Of a DNA stretch of 64,000 bases, positions 27,671 to 37,054 are shown in pieces. The notes beneath the pieces were generated by a model. The model was not told the DNA's origin, did not search any database, and saw only the letters and a program-made list of their open reading frames with translations. The DNA is from Robertmurraya dakarensis. GTDB lineage: Bacteria; Bacillota; Bacilli; Bacillales; Cytobacillaceae. Each line of letters begins with the position of its first letter. Position 1 is the stretch's first letter. The stretch lies in contig NZ_LT707409.1 in NCBI RefSeq assembly GCF_900156875.1, positions 1,817,957 to 1,881,956 on the forward strand, in the 5' to 3' direction. The position numbers were made by a program, and so were the translations under genes.

Positions 27671-28939
27671 TCAACTGAAAATATTTAAAGCAGGGAACTT
27701 TATGGTAAAGGTTGTCCCAAGTCCTTCCGTGCTTTGAACCGACATCGTCCCCCCAAGATCTTTCACAATTCTTAAGCAAACCATTAGACCTAAGCCGGTT
27801 CCTTTTTCTTTTGTGGAATAAAAAGGAAGACCTAAATTATCAATTTGCTTTTGCTCCATCCCAACTCCATTATCGGTAATTGATACCACAACATCGTCAT
27901 CCGTCTGCTTGATCGTAATAACAATCCTTCCATTATCACTTACCGCTTCAATTCCGTTTTTAATGAGATTAACAAATAATTGCTGTAGTCTCCCTGAATT
28001 ACCCAATATATATGCTGGATTAGCTTGTTCAAAGCTTACTTCTACATTCTTTAAGTTAGTATAGGATGAAAGAGTGTTAATGGCTCGTTTGATTTCAAGC
28101 GTAACATCTACCTTATCATCATCACTTGAACTAGGGTCACGTCCCAATGATAAGTAATCACCAATAATGGAATTAGCTCGATCCAGCTCCTCTAAACAAA
28201 TATGTATGTATTGTTTTTCTTCATCCGACAAATTTTTTGAATTTGATAATAACTGAATAAAACCTCTCACGCTCGTCATAGGATTTCGAATTTCATGGGC
28301 AACGCTCGCTGCCAGCTGTCCCACAACATTAAGTTTTTCCGTACGTTGAATATCTTGAAACAACTGAAGCTTTTCATTATGAGATTCAATTAAAAATACT
28401 ACAAGCCAGGTAACAATCGCACTTTCGAGAATAAAGAACGAATAAGTGACCAGCTTTGTTGTAGAAAGCACCTGTCCTTGGAACAAAATGAAACCAACCA
28501 CTATTAGTGAAACAGATGCTAAAGAAATAAATATAACAGAAAAAGCAATCTTTTTTCTCAGAACCCAATTCATATAAGCTTTCCTAAAAATCTGGATAAT
28601 ACCAGTAAATGCTATTAAGACAGTGAACGCAGTAATCATTCCCAGACCGCCTATACAAAAACGGACAATGATAAAGAATATTGTGACAAAGATACCTACC
28701 ACATTTCCTCCGTACATAAAAGCGATGTACCAGGGCACCATTCTTAAATCGATAAAGATTCCTTCCCTTATATAGATCGGTACAGCAAGTGACAGACTCA
28801 TGGTAATCGCACAAATGATACCTAAAGTCACTTTTTTCTTCCTTGTTGTTAAGGGTGTGTTAAACATCGTTAAGAATAACACAATTGGAAATAAAACCAT
28901 TAATACCTGCAATAAAATATTCTCGTACTGAATTTCCAT
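27671..28939 (-). CDS. Sensor histidine kinase, KinB-like
   Basis: 422 residues. The N-terminal half has about six TM helices of the 5TMR-LYT type, like B. subtilis KinB (428 residues). The HisKA domain has the phosphoacceptor H215 in SVAHEIRNPMTSVRGFIQLL. The ATPase domain shows N328 (NLIKNGIEAV), DNGVGM and GTGLGL. No response regulator is adjacent, as for the orphan sporulation kinases that feed the Spo0F phosphorelay. A role in the phosphorelay is therefore plausible but inferred. The KinB accessory lipoprotein gene kapB is not seen here. Confidence 0.82.
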   Translation of the reverse strand: MEIQYENILLQVLMVLFPIVLFLTMFNTPLTTRKKKVTLGIICAITMSLSLAVPIYIREGIFIDLRMVPWYIAFMYGGNVVGIFVTIFFIIVRFCIGGLGMITAFTVLIAFTGIIQIFRKAYMNWVLRKKIAFSVIFISLASVSLIVVGFILFQGQVLSTTKLVTYSFFILESAIVTWLVVFLIESHNEKLQLFQDIQRTEKLNVVGQLAASVAHEIRNPMTSVRGFIQLLSNSKNLSDEEKQYIHICLEELDRANSIIGDYLSLGRDPSSSDDDKVDVTLEIKRAINTLSSYTNLKNVEVSFEQANPAYILGNSGRLQQLFVNLIKNGIEAVSDNGRIVITIKQTDDDVVVSITDNGVGMEQKQIDNLGLPFYSTKEKGTGLGLMVCLRIVKDLGGTMSVQSTEGLGTTFTIKFPALNIFS

Positions 28940-29040
28940 GATGCAAAGCCTCTCTAGTTTTTGTTTGACATTTTGACATATATAGAATTAATTCGACACA
29001 TACTAGATTTTTCCTTTCTAATATAAGCAAAAAACTTTAC

Positions 29041-29081
29041 AAAAAAGAGATAGCCTGCTATACAGCATGTAGTAGGCTATC
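29041..29081 (-). terminator. Terminator of the AI-2E family gene
   Basis: GATAGCCT/AGGCTATC stem with inner pairing, followed by TCTTTTTTG on the minus strand. Confidence 0.82.
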
Positions 29082-29087
29082 ATAACG

Positions 29088-30182
29088 CTATACTTCTCTA
29101 ATTATTCTAGATATGTTAATGACAATGACTTTTAAAACCGAATAAGCTGGAATAACAAAAATCACCCCAAGAATACCGATGAAATTTGAAGCTGCTAAAA
29201 TTAACACGATGATCGTTAACGGATGCAGATTTAAGGTTTTACCCATGATATTTGGAGAGATGATATTCCCCTCGATCTGCTGTGCCACCAACATAATGAT
29301 TGCCACGTAAATAACCATAAAGGGATCTTGGAACAAGGCAACAAAAATAGCTGGTATAACAGCAATATAAGGTCCTAAAAACGGTATAACATTGGTCATC
29401 ATTCCAAATAGCGCTAATACTAGGGAATAATTCAAGTCAATGATCAAGTAACCTATGTAAAGCAAAATTCCTACAATTACACTTACAAGCATTTGTCCTT
29501 GTATATACGCAGCAATCGTTTTATCCATTTCTTTAAGGATTTTTAAGATATCGTCTTTTTTGGATTTCGGAAAAAAGACAGTCACACTTTCCGCGAAACG
29601 ATGGCCATCTTTTAACATATAAAAAAGGATAAATGGGACAAGAACTAGGAGGAAAATCGTGTTGATAAAACCACCTATGACTCCAAAAATCCCAAGAATG
29701 CTATCAGCAATGATATTGGCAATATTTCCCACATTATTTTGGATTCTTGATTCTATTTCTTCACTAGCCGTAAGAAATGCATCTTGGATAAAATCTGGGA
29801 ACATGCTCCGGTTCTCTTGAACATATTTGATCCACTCTGTTATAGTGGAAATCATTGCAGGTAAGTTATTGATGAAATTTTCTAATTGAGTATTAATAAT
29901 GGGACCTACAATACGGATCAGTCCATAGACAATTAAAATCATGGCTAAGTAGGCAGCAATGATTGCAATCCATCTGGGAACCTTATTTTTTTCAAGAATG
30001 CTGACTAGCGGTCTGCATAAATAATAAAGGATACCCGCTACGACGAATGGCAGGAAGATGGTCTGAACCAACACATACAGCGGGGTTAATAAAAATTCAT
30101 TTAACCTTATGAGAAACACAATTACTAAAAATAAAATGATGGCAATCATTGTTTTAAACCATCTTTTTTCAAGCAATGACAT
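29088..30182 (-). CDS. AI-2E family transporter / permease
   Basis: 364 residues with about eight TM helices and a soluble region near 115-150. PFLGPYIAVIPAIFVALFQ and ISPNIMGKTLNLHPLTII are conserved blocks of the AI-2E family (formerly UPF0118, YueF/YrrI types). Some members export autoinducer-2 and others are Na+/H+ antiporters, so the substrate is undecided. AGGAAGTG precedes ATG. It stands alone between two terminators and is not part of the trp operon despite the same orientation. Confidence 0.85.
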   Translation of the reverse strand: MSLLEKRWFKTMIAIILFLVIVFLIRLNEFLLTPLYVLVQTIFLPFVVAGILYYLCRPLVSILEKNKVPRWIAIIAAYLAMILIVYGLIRIVGPIINTQLENFINNLPAMISTITEWIKYVQENRSMFPDFIQDAFLTASEEIESRIQNNVGNIANIIADSILGIFGVIGGFINTIFLLVLVPFILFYMLKDGHRFAESVTVFFPKSKKDDILKILKEMDKTIAAYIQGQMLVSVIVGILLYIGYLIIDLNYSLVLALFGMMTNVIPFLGPYIAVIPAIFVALFQDPFMVIYVAIIMLVAQQIEGNIISPNIMGKTLNLHPLTIIVLILAASNFIGILGVIFVIPAYSVLKVIVINISRIIREV

Positions 30183-30298
30183 CTATTTATTCACTTCCTA
30201 AAACTGACAACTTTATCTTCTTAATGAATATACCAATACTTTCTATGCAAATGCAATTATTTGTCCCTATATAGACGCTTTAAATGGCTTTCGCACAG

Positions 30299-30328
30299 CA
30301 AAAACGGATGGATGAACCATCCGTTTTA
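30299..30328 (-). terminator. Terminator of the trp operon
   Basis: AAAACGGATGG/CCATCCGTTTT stem with a T-run on the minus strand, about 90 bases after trpF. Confidence 0.8.
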
Positions 30329-30414
30329 TTAACATACAGGAGTTGAGTAATGTTGCCTCTATTATTCATAACTGTAATAACAAAAGCGTTTTTCTAGCAC
30401 CGAGTATCTTGCTG

Positions 30415-31038
30415 TTATTTTACTTCCTCTCGTTGAGCACTCTTTGCTTCATCTATAAAGTTATGAATCTTTAATTTATCTTTCTTTCCATCTGTTTCAA
30501 CACCGCTGCTCACATCAACCATAAACGGTTGGCTCATTCTAATTGCTTCTGTCACATTAGCTTCATTTAATCCACCCGCAAGAATAACCTTTTTTCCGTT
30601 TGTATTAAATTCTGCTAATAGACTCCAATCAAATTTCACTCCATTGCCTCCACGGTATTTTCCTTTTGGACTATCCAGCAGGACATACTCACAATCATAT
30701 TCATGTATTTTTTCTAAATCATCACTGCTGCCAACACTTAACGCTTTTATGACTGGAATTGAAAAAGCTTCACAAGTTTCTGGCGGTTCATCTCCATGCA
30801 ATTGAACGGCTGTAAGACCTGTATATTCTACAATCCTCTTAATATTTTCAACTTCTTCATTGACAAAAACGCCGACTTTTAAAATTTTGTCTGGAAGTTT
30901 GTCAATAATCTCTTTAGCGTCCTCTGGAGTAATCCTTCGTTTGCTTTCTGCAAACAAAAATCCTAATGCATCTGCACCTTGGCTGATAGCGTACAGAGCC
31001 GTCTCAACATCTTTGATGCCACATATCTTCACCTTCAT
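30415..31038 (-). CDS. trpF: Phosphoribosylanthranilate isomerase
   Basis: 207 residues, TIM barrel. Catalytic Cys in VKICGIKD at the N-terminus and catalytic Asp in FMVDVSSGVETDGKKD near the C-terminus; AVQLHGDE is the third conserved block. It converts phosphoribosylanthranilate to CdRP. Its ATG overlaps the trpC stop by four bases (ATGA), showing translational coupling. It is the last gene of the operon; trpB and trpA, which usually follow, are absent. Confidence 0.95.
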   Translation of the reverse strand: MKVKICGIKDVETALYAISQGADALGFLFAESKRRITPEDAKEIIDKLPDKILKVGVFVNEEVENIKRIVEYTGLTAVQLHGDEPPETCEAFSIPVIKALSVGSSDDLEKIHEYDCEYVLLDSPKGKYRGGNGVKFDWSLLAEFNTNGKKVILAGGLNEANVTEAIRMSQPFMVDVSSGVETDGKKDKLKIHNFIDEAKSAQREEVK

Positions 31039-31826
31039 TTATAAGACACCTCTATCAATGGAAGTTTCATTTCCTTCAATGCTGCCGCAGGGTCAACATG
31101 TCTCATGAAGGTTTCACCTACGAGAATTCCATTAGCGCCTGCCTTGACAACTCTTGCTACATCCTCTGGTGTCACCATGCCGCTTTCACTAATCAAGAAA
31201 TGACCTTCTTTCTTAATCATTGGTGCAAGAGATTCTGTGACGGCAAGGTCCACTTCGAATGTTTTTAAGTCCCTGTTATTTACGCCAATCAGATGGTTCC
31301 CCGTTTTTAGCACTCTTTCAGCTTCTTCTTCATTATGAACTTCCATTAAGACCTCAAGGTCCCTTTCAAGAGCATATTGATAAAAGTCATGTAACTGTAC
31401 ATCACTTAATGCCGCCGCAATCAATAATATGATGTCCGCCCCTGCGTTTTTTGCACAATCAATTTGAATAGGATCGATAATAAAATCCTTACATAATATT
31501 GGTGCGCCAATCGATGACCTGACTGCTTTTAAATCTTCTAAACTTCCTTTAAAGAAGGGAGTATCTGTTAAAACAGAAACTGCATCTGCACCAGATTCCA
31601 CATAAGTTCTCGTTTGAATTTTCGGATCGATTCCAGGGTTAATATCGCCTTTTGAAGGGGAAGCTCGCTTAAACTCGGCTATGATGGAGACATCCTTTGC
31701 TTTCTCTAAAATCGAGATAAATGATCGCTTTTCACTCCTATTATGACCATCAACAAGTTCCATTCCTTTTAATCGTTCTACTTCCTTCACTTTCTCAGCT
31801 ATTATTTTATCTAATATCGTTCCCAC
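31035..31826 (-). CDS. trpC: Indole-3-glycerol phosphate synthase
   Basis: 263 residues, monofunctional TIM-barrel TrpC. IIAEFKRASPSKGDI, LCKDFIIDPIQI, LLIAAALSD, GVNNRDLKTFEVD and LISESGMVTPEDV are all conserved catalytic or phosphate-binding blocks. It closes the indole ring to give indole-glycerol phosphate. It starts with GTG immediately after the trpD stop (TGAGTG), so coupling is likely. The product would go to TrpA, whose gene is not in the window. Confidence 0.95.
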   Translation of the reverse strand: MGTILDKIIAEKVKEVERLKGMELVDGHNRSEKRSFISILEKAKDVSIIAEFKRASPSKGDINPGIDPKIQTRTYVESGADAVSVLTDTPFFKGSLEDLKAVRSSIGAPILCKDFIIDPIQIDCAKNAGADIILLIAAALSDVQLHDFYQYALERDLEVLMEVHNEEEAERVLKTGNHLIGVNNRDLKTFEVDLAVTESLAPMIKKEGHFLISESGMVTPEDVARVVKAGANGILVGETFMRHVDPAAALKEMKLPLIEVSYK

Positions 31827-32852
31827 TCAAATCACCTCTGCCTTATAAGCGTTGCTTTTTTCAATTAAAATTTCTAGTTTCTGCAATGCAGCACCAGAAT
31901 CAATACTTTCCCTCGCCACTTTTACTCCTTCTTGAATCGTTGAAACTTTACCGTTTGCAAAGATACCAATTCCTGCATTTAATAGAACTGTATCTCGGCA
32001 TGCTCCTTTTTCACCCTTTAGAACACGCAGCATGATATCTGCATTTTCAGGAGAATCCCCGCCTCTTATTTGATTAAGTTCATAAACTGGGAGCCCAACA
32101 TCATCAGGAGTAATTGTTAAGTTTCTAATTTCTCCATTTTCCAGTATGGATAAGTGGTTTTCACCCGCCAGTGAAGCTTCATCCGCAAACCCTGCTCCAT
32201 TTAAAACAACTGCTCTTTTCCGACCCAAATTTTTCAATACTTCTGCCAATACATTTAACAAGTCCCTTCGATATATTCCCAATAACTGTGACTCTAATTC
32301 TACCGGATTTGTTAGCGGGCCTATTAGATTAAAAATAGTAGGAATTCGCAAATCTTGGCGGACTTTCACAATCCGTTTTGTTTTAGGATGAACATGCGGC
32401 GCAAAAAGAAATGAGATCCCGACTTCTTGGATGAGTTCTTCTGACACTTCAGGAGGCAGGTTTAGGTTTACCCCTAAGTATTCAAGAACATCTGCACTAC
32501 CTGTTTTACTAGAAACACTTCGGCTTCCATGCTTTGCGACTGGTATTCCCGCAGCTGCTAATACAAAAGCAGAAGTTGTACTAATATTGAAGGTTTTAAG
32601 GCCGTCACCGCCTGTTCCGCAATTATCCATCACGTTTGGAATCTTTGTATTAAATCTCAAAGCCTTCTCTCTCATTGCCTTTACCAATCCAACAATCTCA
32701 TCAATGGTTTCACCTTTAGTTTTTAAACCGATCAGAAATGCGGCAATTTCACTATCTGTCGTTTCTTGTGAGAATAACTGTTCCATCGCTTCTTGCATTT
32801 CTACTTCGGTAAATGATTCACGGTCAGTTAATCGTTGTAGATAAGTTTTCAT
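31827..32852 (-). CDS. trpD: Anthranilate phosphoribosyltransferase
   Basis: 341 residues, the usual size. PRPP-binding DNCGTGGDGLKTFNIST near residue 77, KHGSRSVSSKTGSADVLE and FLFAPHVHPKTKRI are diagnostic. It joins anthranilate to PRPP. The start overlaps the 3' end of trpG by 29 bases; GGGGGAGAATCAAG before ATG is a good site within trpG. It is encoded as a separate gene, not fused to trpG. Confidence 0.95.
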   Translation of the reverse strand: MKTYLQRLTDRESFTEVEMQEAMEQLFSQETTDSEIAAFLIGLKTKGETIDEIVGLVKAMREKALRFNTKIPNVMDNCGTGGDGLKTFNISTTSAFVLAAAGIPVAKHGSRSVSSKTGSADVLEYLGVNLNLPPEVSEELIQEVGISFLFAPHVHPKTKRIVKVRQDLRIPTIFNLIGPLTNPVELESQLLGIYRRDLLNVLAEVLKNLGRKRAVVLNGAGFADEASLAGENHLSILENGEIRNLTITPDDVGLPVYELNQIRGGDSPENADIMLRVLKGEKGACRDTVLLNAGIGIFANGKVSTIQEGVKVARESIDSGAALQKLEILIEKSNAYKAEVI

Positions 32853-33435
32853 CTTGATTCTCCCCCTTCAGCACTTTCAAGAAATTTTCTAGTAACTGTT
32901 TCCCTGTTGCTGTTCCCACCGATTCTGGATGAAATTGCATTCCGTATAACGGATATTCCTCATGCTTTAGAGCCATAATTTCTTGGTCATCTATGGATTG
33001 TGCAAGAACCTTAAAAGCTTCAGGCAATGTCCCTTTTTCAATGACTAATGAGTGATAACGCATGACCTCAATATTCTGTTCCAACGATTGAAACAAATGG
33101 TCTTCTGTATGTGACAATGCAGATACCTTCCCATGCATAATTTTTTCTGCTTTAACTACATTTGCCCCGAAAGCATAACCGATTGCCTGATGTCCCAAAC
33201 ATATTCCAAGAATTGGGACACGCTTGTATAACTTATTTATAACTTCTACACATATCCCGGCATTTTCAGGTCTTCCTGGTCCTGGTGATAAAACAATTGC
33301 TTCTGGATTCATCTCTTCAATGTCCGATATTGTCAGTTGATCGTTTCTTTTTACTATTAGGTTTGCTCCTAATTCACCTAAATACTGGTACAAGTTAAAG
33401 GTAAAAGAATCGTAATTATCAATTAGTAAGATCAT
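32824..33435 (-). CDS. trpG: Anthranilate synthase component II (glutamine amidotransferase)
   Basis: 203 residues, class I amidotransferase. The catalytic Cys is in GICLGHQAIGYAFG, and His/Glu are in MQFHPESVGT. It supplies ammonia to TrpE. It sits inside the trp operon, unlike B. subtilis, where an amphibolic trpG/pabA lies in the folate operon. It overlaps trpE by four bases (ATGA). Whether a second copy serves folate synthesis cannot be seen here. Confidence 0.94.
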   Translation of the reverse strand: MILLIDNYDSFTFNLYQYLGELGANLIVKRNDQLTISDIEEMNPEAIVLSPGPGRPENAGICVEVINKLYKRVPILGICLGHQAIGYAFGANVVKAEKIMHGKVSALSHTEDHLFQSLEQNIEVMRYHSLVIEKGTLPEAFKVLAQSIDDQEIMALKHEEYPLYGMQFHPESVGTATGKQLLENFLKVLKGENQDENLSTTIN

Positions 33436-34826
33436 TTATCTTCCTCCAAAAACGCACGTAATTTATGAATGGTTTCCTCAAACTCTGTTTCGGGAACAGA
33501 ATCATACACAATTCCAGCACCTGCTTGAATAAATACTTCGTTGTCTTTTATCAATGCCGTTCGAATTGCTAAAGCAAAATCCATGTTTCCGTTTGCTGAA
33601 AGATAGCCCACCGCACCGGAATAAACCCCTCGCTTTACTTCTTCTAGTTCATTGATGATTTCCATAGCGCGGATTTTAGGTGCACCAGAAACCGTCCCAG
33701 CAGGGAGACATGCAATTAAGGCATCTATTGGTTTATAGTTATTTGTCAACTGTCCGCTTACCTCTGAAACAATATGCATGACGTGTTTGTACTTTTCAAT
33801 TTTCATATATTTATCAACATTGACCGAACCATACTCACTGACTCTTCCTACATCGTTACGTCCAAGATCTACAAGCATTTTATGTTCTGCTAGTTCTTTC
33901 TCATCTGCAAGAAGCTCTTCCTCAAGCTGTTGATCCTCATCCGGTGTTTTCCCTCTAGGTCTTGTTCCTGCAATGGGGTTCGTAATGACTTTATTGTTTT
34001 CAGCCTTAATTAAACTTTCAGGTGACGCTCCAGCTACGATATAATCTTCAAAGTCAAAGTAGTACATATAGGGAGATGGGTTGTGAACACGAAGCTTTCG
34101 ATAAAAGGAGAAAGGGTCACCTTCAATGCTAGCTTTCATTCTTTGCGATAATACAACTTGGAAGATGTCTCCTTCTACGATATACTCTTTTGCCTTTTTA
34201 ACCATTTCTATAAATCTCTCTTTTGTTATCGAGGATTTATACTGGGAAATCTGCACGGATTGAAGTTCTCCATCATGGCCCCTTTGAATGTCTTCTCTCA
34301 TTTTTAACAGGCGAGCTCTTAATTTCTTTTCATCCGTATTTTCAAGTAATGGCGTTCCCACTAAGTACACCTTCTGCTTTAAGTGGTCAAATACAACTGC
34401 CTCTTCAAACATCATGAAATGAACATCCGGTACATTGAGTTCATCCTTTGGGACTTCTCCAATGTTCTCATAGTGGCGAACCACGTCATATCCAACAAAT
34501 CCTACAGCACCACCAATAAATGGAACAGGGTGGTCATCTATTTTAATCTCATTTGGCATTAAGCCTTTAATCGCTTCTAACGGTTTTTCCTGTAATACAG
34601 TTTCAACATTTTCTTGTACAAGAACAGATTTATCTTTGAATCCTTTAAGTTCAAGTGCAGGTGATGCACCAATGAAAGAGAATCTTCCTGAGTCCTCATG
34701 TTTTAGAGAACTTTCCAACAGAAATTTTTTCCTGCCTGATAACCTTTGATAAATAGATATAGGGGTTAATGTATCTCCTTGAATCTCTTCTATTACGATA
34801 TCTCTTTTTTCTAAAATCTTTGTCAT
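33432..34826 (-). CDS. trpE: Anthranilate synthase component I
   Basis: 464 residues, somewhat shorter than many TrpE. The N-terminal feedback region includes FLLESS, the Trp-binding motif. Chorismate-domain blocks are VVLSQRMKASI, NPSPYMYYFDFEDY, AGTRPRGKTPDED, MLVDLGRNDVGRVSEYGSV, PAGTVSGAPKIRAMEII and GGAVGFVGYD near the N-terminus. PabB is an alternative, but the LLESS motif and operon context support TrpE. First gene of trpEGDCF, controlled by two tandem tryptophan T-boxes. GAAGGGAG precedes ATG. Confidence 0.95.
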   Translation of the reverse strand: MTKILEKRDIVIEEIQGDTLTPISIYQRLSGRKKFLLESSLKHEDSGRFSFIGASPALELKGFKDKSVLVQENVETVLQEKPLEAIKGLMPNEIKIDDHPVPFIGGAVGFVGYDVVRHYENIGEVPKDELNVPDVHFMMFEEAVVFDHLKQKVYLVGTPLLENTDEKKLRARLLKMREDIQRGHDGELQSVQISQYKSSITKERFIEMVKKAKEYIVEGDIFQVVLSQRMKASIEGDPFSFYRKLRVHNPSPYMYYFDFEDYIVAGASPESLIKAENNKVITNPIAGTRPRGKTPDEDQQLEEELLADEKELAEHKMLVDLGRNDVGRVSEYGSVNVDKYMKIEKYKHVMHIVSEVSGQLTNNYKPIDALIACLPAGTVSGAPKIRAMEIINELEEVKRGVYSGAVGYLSANGNMDFALAIRTALIKDNEVFIQAGAGIVYDSVPETEFEETIHKLRAFLEEDK

Positions 34827-34853
34827 GAATCGTGTCTCCCTTCTTTTGACAAA

Positions 34854-35186
34854 TAAAAAAGTCCTCTACATACACAAATTATTTTGTGCATATAGAGGAC
34901 GATACGTTTGACCGCGGTGCCACCTCGGGTTGAAACAGACATGCTGCTTCCACTTATGGGTATTAACAAGAACCCAGCACAAAGACTGCTGGTCACTCTC
35001 CGCCAAATTTATGACGTATTCTTATACCCTTTCCTTTTAACGGCGGAAACCCGTGTACCCCTACTAATCGTTCAGGGTCCCTCTCGTAAGTCCATTCAAT
35101 CGAATCGTTCATACCGGTTTACACCAATCCCGGCTCTCTGTAATGAACCTATCCAATTTACTATTCTTACTCATCGATTTGACTAT
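34854..35186 (-). promoter_or_regulatory. Promoter-distal (second) Trp T-box of the trp operon
   Basis: Minus-strand RNA: AGUA motif (35168-35171), specifier loop GAA-UGG-ACU (UGG at 35092-35094, tryptophan), T-box core GAGGTGGCACCGCGG (34912-34926) and a terminator (GTCCTCTATATGCAC paired with GTGTATGTAGAGGAC, then TTTTTT) ending 28 bases before trpE. Confidence 0.93.
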
Positions 35187-35199
35187 TTAATTAAAATAC

Positions 35200-35470
35200 A
35201 AAAAGGGCTTCCCATCCAAAAAGGACGAGAAACCCGTGGTGCCACCTTCATTAGCTAAACTTTAGCTCACTTTAAAGCATCATAGTACAATGTACTATAA
35301 TACCCGTCTCTTATAACGATGAGACTGTTCGCCAAAGCCTACTTCTTCAAAAATCCGGTTCGGTTTGGAGGCTCTAAAGTCCATTCACTAAAACATCCAC
35401 ACTGATTTCCACCAACCATCAGCTCTCTATCGTTTCCGTTTCAGTTACTACTCTTCGTCATTGCCATGCC
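35200..35470 (-). promoter_or_regulatory. Promoter-proximal (first) Trp T-box of the trp operon
   Basis: A second complete T-box: AGUA motif, specifier loop GAA-UGG-ACU (UGG at 35381-35383), T-box core AAGGTGGCACCACGG (35234-35248) and its own terminator (GGGTTTCTCGTCC paired with GGATGGGAAGCCC, then TTTTTG, about 35200-35235). Both elements must read through for trpE to be expressed. Confidence 0.92.
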
Positions 35471-35484
35471 TTATATTGTTAATA

Positions 35485-35513
35485 ATATTAAAATGAATTT
35501 TTAAAAAAGTCAA
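35485..35513 (-). promoter_or_regulatory. Sigma-A promoter of the trp operon
   Basis: TTGACT (35508-35513), a 17-base spacer and TAATAT (35485-35490), just upstream of the tandem T-boxes. The rest of the 35514-35738 gap is AT-rich with no ORF. Confidence 0.65.
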
Positions 35514-35738
35514 TAACCTTTATTAAATTATTTTTCACTTTTACTTCATAACCATAATTAATATACGTTTCTTATCATTGCTTTATTCAATATCATTTTC
35601 ATTGTGTTTAAATTTTATTTTTATACCGAAAAAAGGATTCCATAAAAAGTTAGCCCCTTTTTCAATTAGTTTTTCTATTTAAGACAAATATTAAAGTTAT
35701 GAAACGAAAAAATTGAAAATAGAAAAGGCGGGGCAAAG

Positions 35739-37007
35739 ATGGATTTTATTGAGAATTCTCTATTGCTTAAAGAGAAAAAGTCCTCAAAGACAAGCTCAAA
35801 GGAGAAAGAAAAACAACCTAACAGAGGGGCCATTCTAGCTATATCATCCATCCCACTCGTAATGACATTAGGTAATTCAATGCTGATTCCTGTATTGCCT
35901 GTTATGGAGGATAGAATTAATATATCCCCTTTTCAATCCAGTATGGTGATCACGGTTTATTCAATAGTTGCTATTATCCTCATCCCCCTTGCAGGCTTTT
36001 TATCTGATCATATCGGCAGAAAGAAAGTGATTATTCCAAGCTTAATTATTACAGCTGTCGGCGGGTTCCTTTCAGGGTGGGCAGCCTGGCGTATGGAAGA
36101 CCCTTATACACTAATATTGATCGGGCGTGCACTCCAGGGTGTTGGAGCTGCGGGGGCTTTCCCAATCGTTATGCCCCTAGTTGGAGATCTTTTTAAGGAT
36201 GAAGAAAAGGTAAGCAGCTCCTTAGGTGCGATTGAAACTGCCAACACATTTGGCAAGGTAATAAGCCCCATATTGGGCGCCTTTTTGGCTGGGATAGTCT
36301 GGTTTATACCCTTTTTCTCGATACCGATCTTCTGCGCTATTTCGATTTTACTAATGGCGTTTCTTGTTAAAAGGGGAAATACCGAGTACGAACCGATTCC
36401 ATTTAGAACTTTTATTAAAAAAATCAAAGAGATCTTTAAAAATGAGGGCAGATGGTTGATTTCAGTATTTATTATTGGAATCATTCTGTTTTTTGTACTT
36501 TTTGGCGTTTTAGTTTATTTATCAGATATCCTTGAACGAACCTACCATTTTAAGGATGTTAAAAAAGGACTGGTACTCGCAATACCGTTAGTTGCTCTTT
36601 GTTTGTCCTCTTTTATTACAGGGAAAGTGATCAAGAAAAATAAAGTACTGATGAAATGGATCACTTTTGGCGGTTCCGTCCTGCTTGCTCTTTCTATTAC
36701 AGCTTTAAGCTTTTTCGATGGTCTATGGATTCTCATATCGCTGTTTGTTCTAAGCGGAATTGGAATTGGGGCAAGTTTGCCTTGCTTGGATACCCTCATT
36801 ACTGACGGAATTGAAAAGGAACAACGCGGGACGATCACATCGATCTACAATGCCATGAGGTTTATAGGCGTTGCAGCGGGACCTCCTGCAATAGCACTGT
36901 TATTGAAATATTATTTAGAAGGAAGTCTATTCTTCATTTTAGGAGGCATCAGTCTCTTAGCAGCTTTGTTGACCTTTATGGCAATCAAACCTGAGAAAAC
37001 TGGATAA
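35739..37007 (+). CDS. MFS transporter, DHA1-type drug/metabolite efflux
   Basis: 422 residues: a Lys/Ser-rich cytosolic tail (1-28), then twelve TM helices. GFLSDHIGRKKVIIPSL is the MFS motif A, and IGRALQGVGAAGAFPIVM carries the motif B arginine; LGAIETANTFGKVISPILGA is the motif C region of antiporters. It is therefore a proton-driven exporter of unknown substrate. AAGGCGGGG before ATG. Its upstream region has an AT-rich dyad (35587-35601) faintly resembling a Fur box, which would fit siderophore export, but this is weak. It has its own terminator. Confidence 0.82.
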   Translation: MDFIENSLLLKEKKSSKTSSKEKEKQPNRGAILAISSIPLVMTLGNSMLIPVLPVMEDRINISPFQSSMVITVYSIVAIILIPLAGFLSDHIGRKKVIIPSLIITAVGGFLSGWAAWRMEDPYTLILIGRALQGVGAAGAFPIVMPLVGDLFKDEEKVSSSLGAIETANTFGKVISPILGAFLAGIVWFIPFFSIPIFCAISILLMAFLVKRGNTEYEPIPFRTFIKKIKEIFKNEGRWLISVFIIGIILFFVLFGVLVYLSDILERTYHFKDVKKGLVLAIPLVALCLSSFITGKVIKKNKVLMKWITFGGSVLLALSITALSFFDGLWILISLFVLSGIGIGASLPCLDTLITDGIEKEQRGTITSIYNAMRFIGVAAGPPAIALLLKYYLEGSLFFILGGISLLAALLTFMAIKPEKTG

Positions 37008-37008
37008 C

Positions 37009-37047
37009 AAAAAAACGTCACATTGTCTTTCAAATGTGGCGTTTTTT
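37009..37047. terminator. Bidirectional terminator
   Basis: AAAAAACGTCACATT/AAATGTGGCGTTTTTT stem between the convergent MFS and hydrolase genes. Confidence 0.88.
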
Positions 37048-37054
37048 ATTAGGA

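Noticed and set aside
34908-35258. 116-codon plus-strand ORF
   Set aside because: It lies antisense within the tandem T-box leaders, whose RNA motifs fully explain the sequence.
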